DNA of 64,000 nt from Linnemannia hyalina (Eukaryota; Mortierellomycota; Mortierellomycetes; Mortierellales; Mortierellaceae). This document shows, piece by piece, positions 62,501 through 64,000 of the stretch (positions within the stretch are counted from its first letter, which is position 1; each line of letters starts with the position of its first letter). The notes under the pieces were generated by a model that saw only the letters and a list, made by a program, of their open reading frames with translations, was not told the DNA's origin and searched no databases. The translations under genes were made by a program, and so were the position numbers. The DNA lies in NCBI GenBank assembly GCA_019671135.1, contig JAHRHY010000003.1:1116001-1180000 (forward strand). The letters are read 5' to 3'.

Positions 62501-63485
62501 GGAAGTGTTCAAAGAGTTCTATCTATCCAAGCACAAGGGCAAGCGGCTCAACTGGCAAAACTCGCTCGGACATAGTGTCGTCAAGGCCAACTTCCCATTG
62601 GTACGTGCCGCATTTCAACCTTTTTGTTATGACCGCGAGAGCCGAACTGCTGCTATCTGTCGTTGGGAGTAATGGCTGACAGTTCCACCTTTCTCATTTC
62701 TTCTGGCAAACAGGGAACCAAGGAGCTGCAGCTCAGTTTGTTCCAAGCGATTACTGTACTACTTTTCAACGACACTGGCGATTCGTCACTGTCGTACAAG
62801 GACATCAGGCAACAGTCTAATATTGGTATATTGTCCACCTGTGCGAAATGAGGTTGTGAGCAAGGCCTTTTCTTCCTTTTCTTTTGATCGCGTCTTTAAC
62901 ATCATCTGTCGTCTTACTTGAAATAATAGAGCAAAAGGAGTTGAACAGGACATTGCAGTCGTTGGCGTGTGGAAAGTACAGAGTGTTGGTGAAGAGTCCA
63001 AAGTCGAAGGATGTGTCTGAGACGGATGAGTTCAAGTTCAACAAGGACTTTACGGCATCCCTGACGAGGATCAAGGTCAACTCGATTCAGCTCAAGGAAA
63101 CTCAGGAGGAGAACGCCTCAACCAACGAGCGCATCTTCCAGGACCGCCAGTTCCAAGTTGACGCTGCCATTGTTCGCATCATGAAGACTCGGAAGCAGCT
63201 TTCACACACTCTTCTGATCAGTGAGCTCTTTGATCAACTCAAGTTCGCAATCAAGGTATATATTTTTTGTTTTGTCAGGGACAGTCTATGTTGGATATCT
63301 GATGTCGCGTCTGAACTAGCTTTGGTTTTTTTTTGGAATGTTCAGTGGCTAACAAAGCGTTTCTTTCTGCTCCTTCTTGACATATATAGCCAACGGACCT
63401 GAAGAAGCGCATTGAGAGTTTGATTGACCGTGATTACCTAGAGCGTGACAAGAATGACCAGAGTCTGTACAAATACGTAGCTTAA
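59563..63485 (+). CDS. CUL4: cullin-4
   Basis: Scaffold of CRL4 ubiquitin ligases, which bind DDB1-type adaptors through the N-terminus and RBX1 through the C-terminus. Exons 59563-60283, 60469-61352, 61448-61678, 61803-61980, 62088-62170, 62271-62378, 62487-62600, 62714-62825, 62930-63255 and 63390-63485 join to 950 residues. Cullin repeats start near [20 protein letters not shown]. Typical CUL4 blocks include [80 protein letters not shown] and [15 protein letters not shown] sequence. The neddylation site is Lys896 in [12 protein letters not shown], and the end is [14 protein letters not shown]...YKYVA. The N-terminus from this start carries a hydrophobic stretch ([20 protein letters not shown]), odd for a cullin, then a Ser-rich region with the NLS-like KKRKPS. 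See the alternative exon at 59032. Confidence 0.92.
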
Positions 63486-63662
63486 ACAAGGAGACTTTTA
63501 GTTTTAGTTTTAGTTTTTCCATTTCTTCCTTCGTCCTCGTGCTTGCTTGTTGTAGGTGAACGACTTCTGTGAATTGGAATACAAATGAAAACATGGCTCT
63601 ATTCCGTTCATCTTTTATGTGTTATGTTTATCTACTTGTCCGTTTTCTAAGGGAGCGCCCTT

Positions 63663-64000
63663 CTATTTCTTGACGGGAGTAACAATCTTGGCGGCGTTGG
63701 TCTCGTCGCGGTTACCCTTGAGGAAGGGCATCAGGTCACTTCCTCCAGTACCTTTCATACCCGCTCCTTCCTCGACCTCCTTTGCCTTTTCCTCAGTCTT
63801 GGACTTTTCTTCCTCGACCTTGGCAACAGCAAGTGGTTGATCCTCGACCTTTACACGGTAATCCTCCCAGCCCTCGGGGGGACCACGCTTGGCCTGTGTC
63901 AAGATGTAACGGGTGACGATCTGGATATGATTATCGCGGAACAACTTGATGCAGTGGACACAGGCGTCATAGATACTGATCAACTCCTTGACATCCTGTC
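63663..64000 (-). CDS. BNA2: indoleamine 2,3-dioxygenase, C-terminal part (runs off window)
   Basis: Heme enzyme opening the indole ring of tryptophan, the first step of the kynurenine route to NAD. Only the last exon is in the window, about 110 residues ending at the TAG complementary to 63663-63665. The family C-terminal signature is clear: KLFRDNHIQIVTRYILTQAK, followed after an acidic Lys/Glu insert (VEEEKSKTEEKAKEVEE) by MKGTGGSDLMPFLKGNRDET. The heme-ligand histidine and the N-terminal domain lie beyond the window. A possible 3' splice site (gacag) sits at the very edge, so the exon may begin at about 63995. It converges on CUL4 with 177 bases between stop codons. Confidence 0.85.
   Translation of the reverse strand, partial: QDVKELISIYDACVHCIKLFRDNHIQIVTRYILTQAKRGPPEGWEDYRVKVEDQPLAVAKVEEEKSKTEEKAKEVEEGAGMKGTGGSDLMPFLKGNRDETNAAKIVTPVKK

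Overview
This is nuclear DNA of a filamentous fungus. Genes are split by many short GT-AG introns, several proteins carry long Ser/Gln-rich disordered regions, and the gene set is fungal: CDC42, KRI1, VPS27, CHZ1, a TRP-like Flc family membrane protein, CUL4 and the kynurenine-pathway dioxygenase. Gene structure, glutamine tracts and pyrimidine-rich leaders suggest an early-diverging lineage such as Mortierella and relatives (Mucoromycota). That placement is inference, not something the sequence proves. The window looks like an ordinary chromosomal arm; I see no insertion sequence, CRISPR array, virus or biosynthetic cluster.

Layout, left to right: DCN1 (-, neddylation ligase, 8 exons); CHZ1 (+, H2A.Z chaperone); CDC42 (-, with a GC-AG first intron); PDA1 (+, pyruvate dehydrogenase E1 alpha); an unexplained coding-like island on the minus strand; tRNA-Glu(UUC) (+); a secreted calcineurin-like phosphoesterase (-, with a 7-nt microexon); a Ser/His-rich unknown protein (-); a 3 kb pyrimidine-rich gap; a coiled-coil/Gln unknown protein (+); a putatively N-myristoylated poly-Q protein with a charged helix (+); KRI1 (+, ribosome biogenesis); an M3 oligopeptidase (-, 10 exons); a RhoGAP (-); an Flc/TRP-like multi-pass protein with a very long tail (+); an SNF2-family ATPase whose tail is packed with SUMO-type motifs (-); VPS27 (+, ESCRT-0); CUL4 (+); and the 3' end of an indoleamine 2,3-dioxygenase gene (-), which runs off the window.

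All multi-exon models were joined by hand. Each joined reading frame sums to a multiple of three and reads through family-typical motifs. Functionally the genes are mostly independent housekeeping loci. Two loose pairs occur: DCN1 with CUL4 (ligase and substrate of cullin neddylation) and CDC42 with a RhoGAP. The genes are far apart and this need not mean anything. The most notable observations are the SUMO/SIM-rich tail of the SNF2 protein with its 27-bp tandem repeat, the ambiguous membrane-anchor N-terminus of CUL4, and the many microexons.
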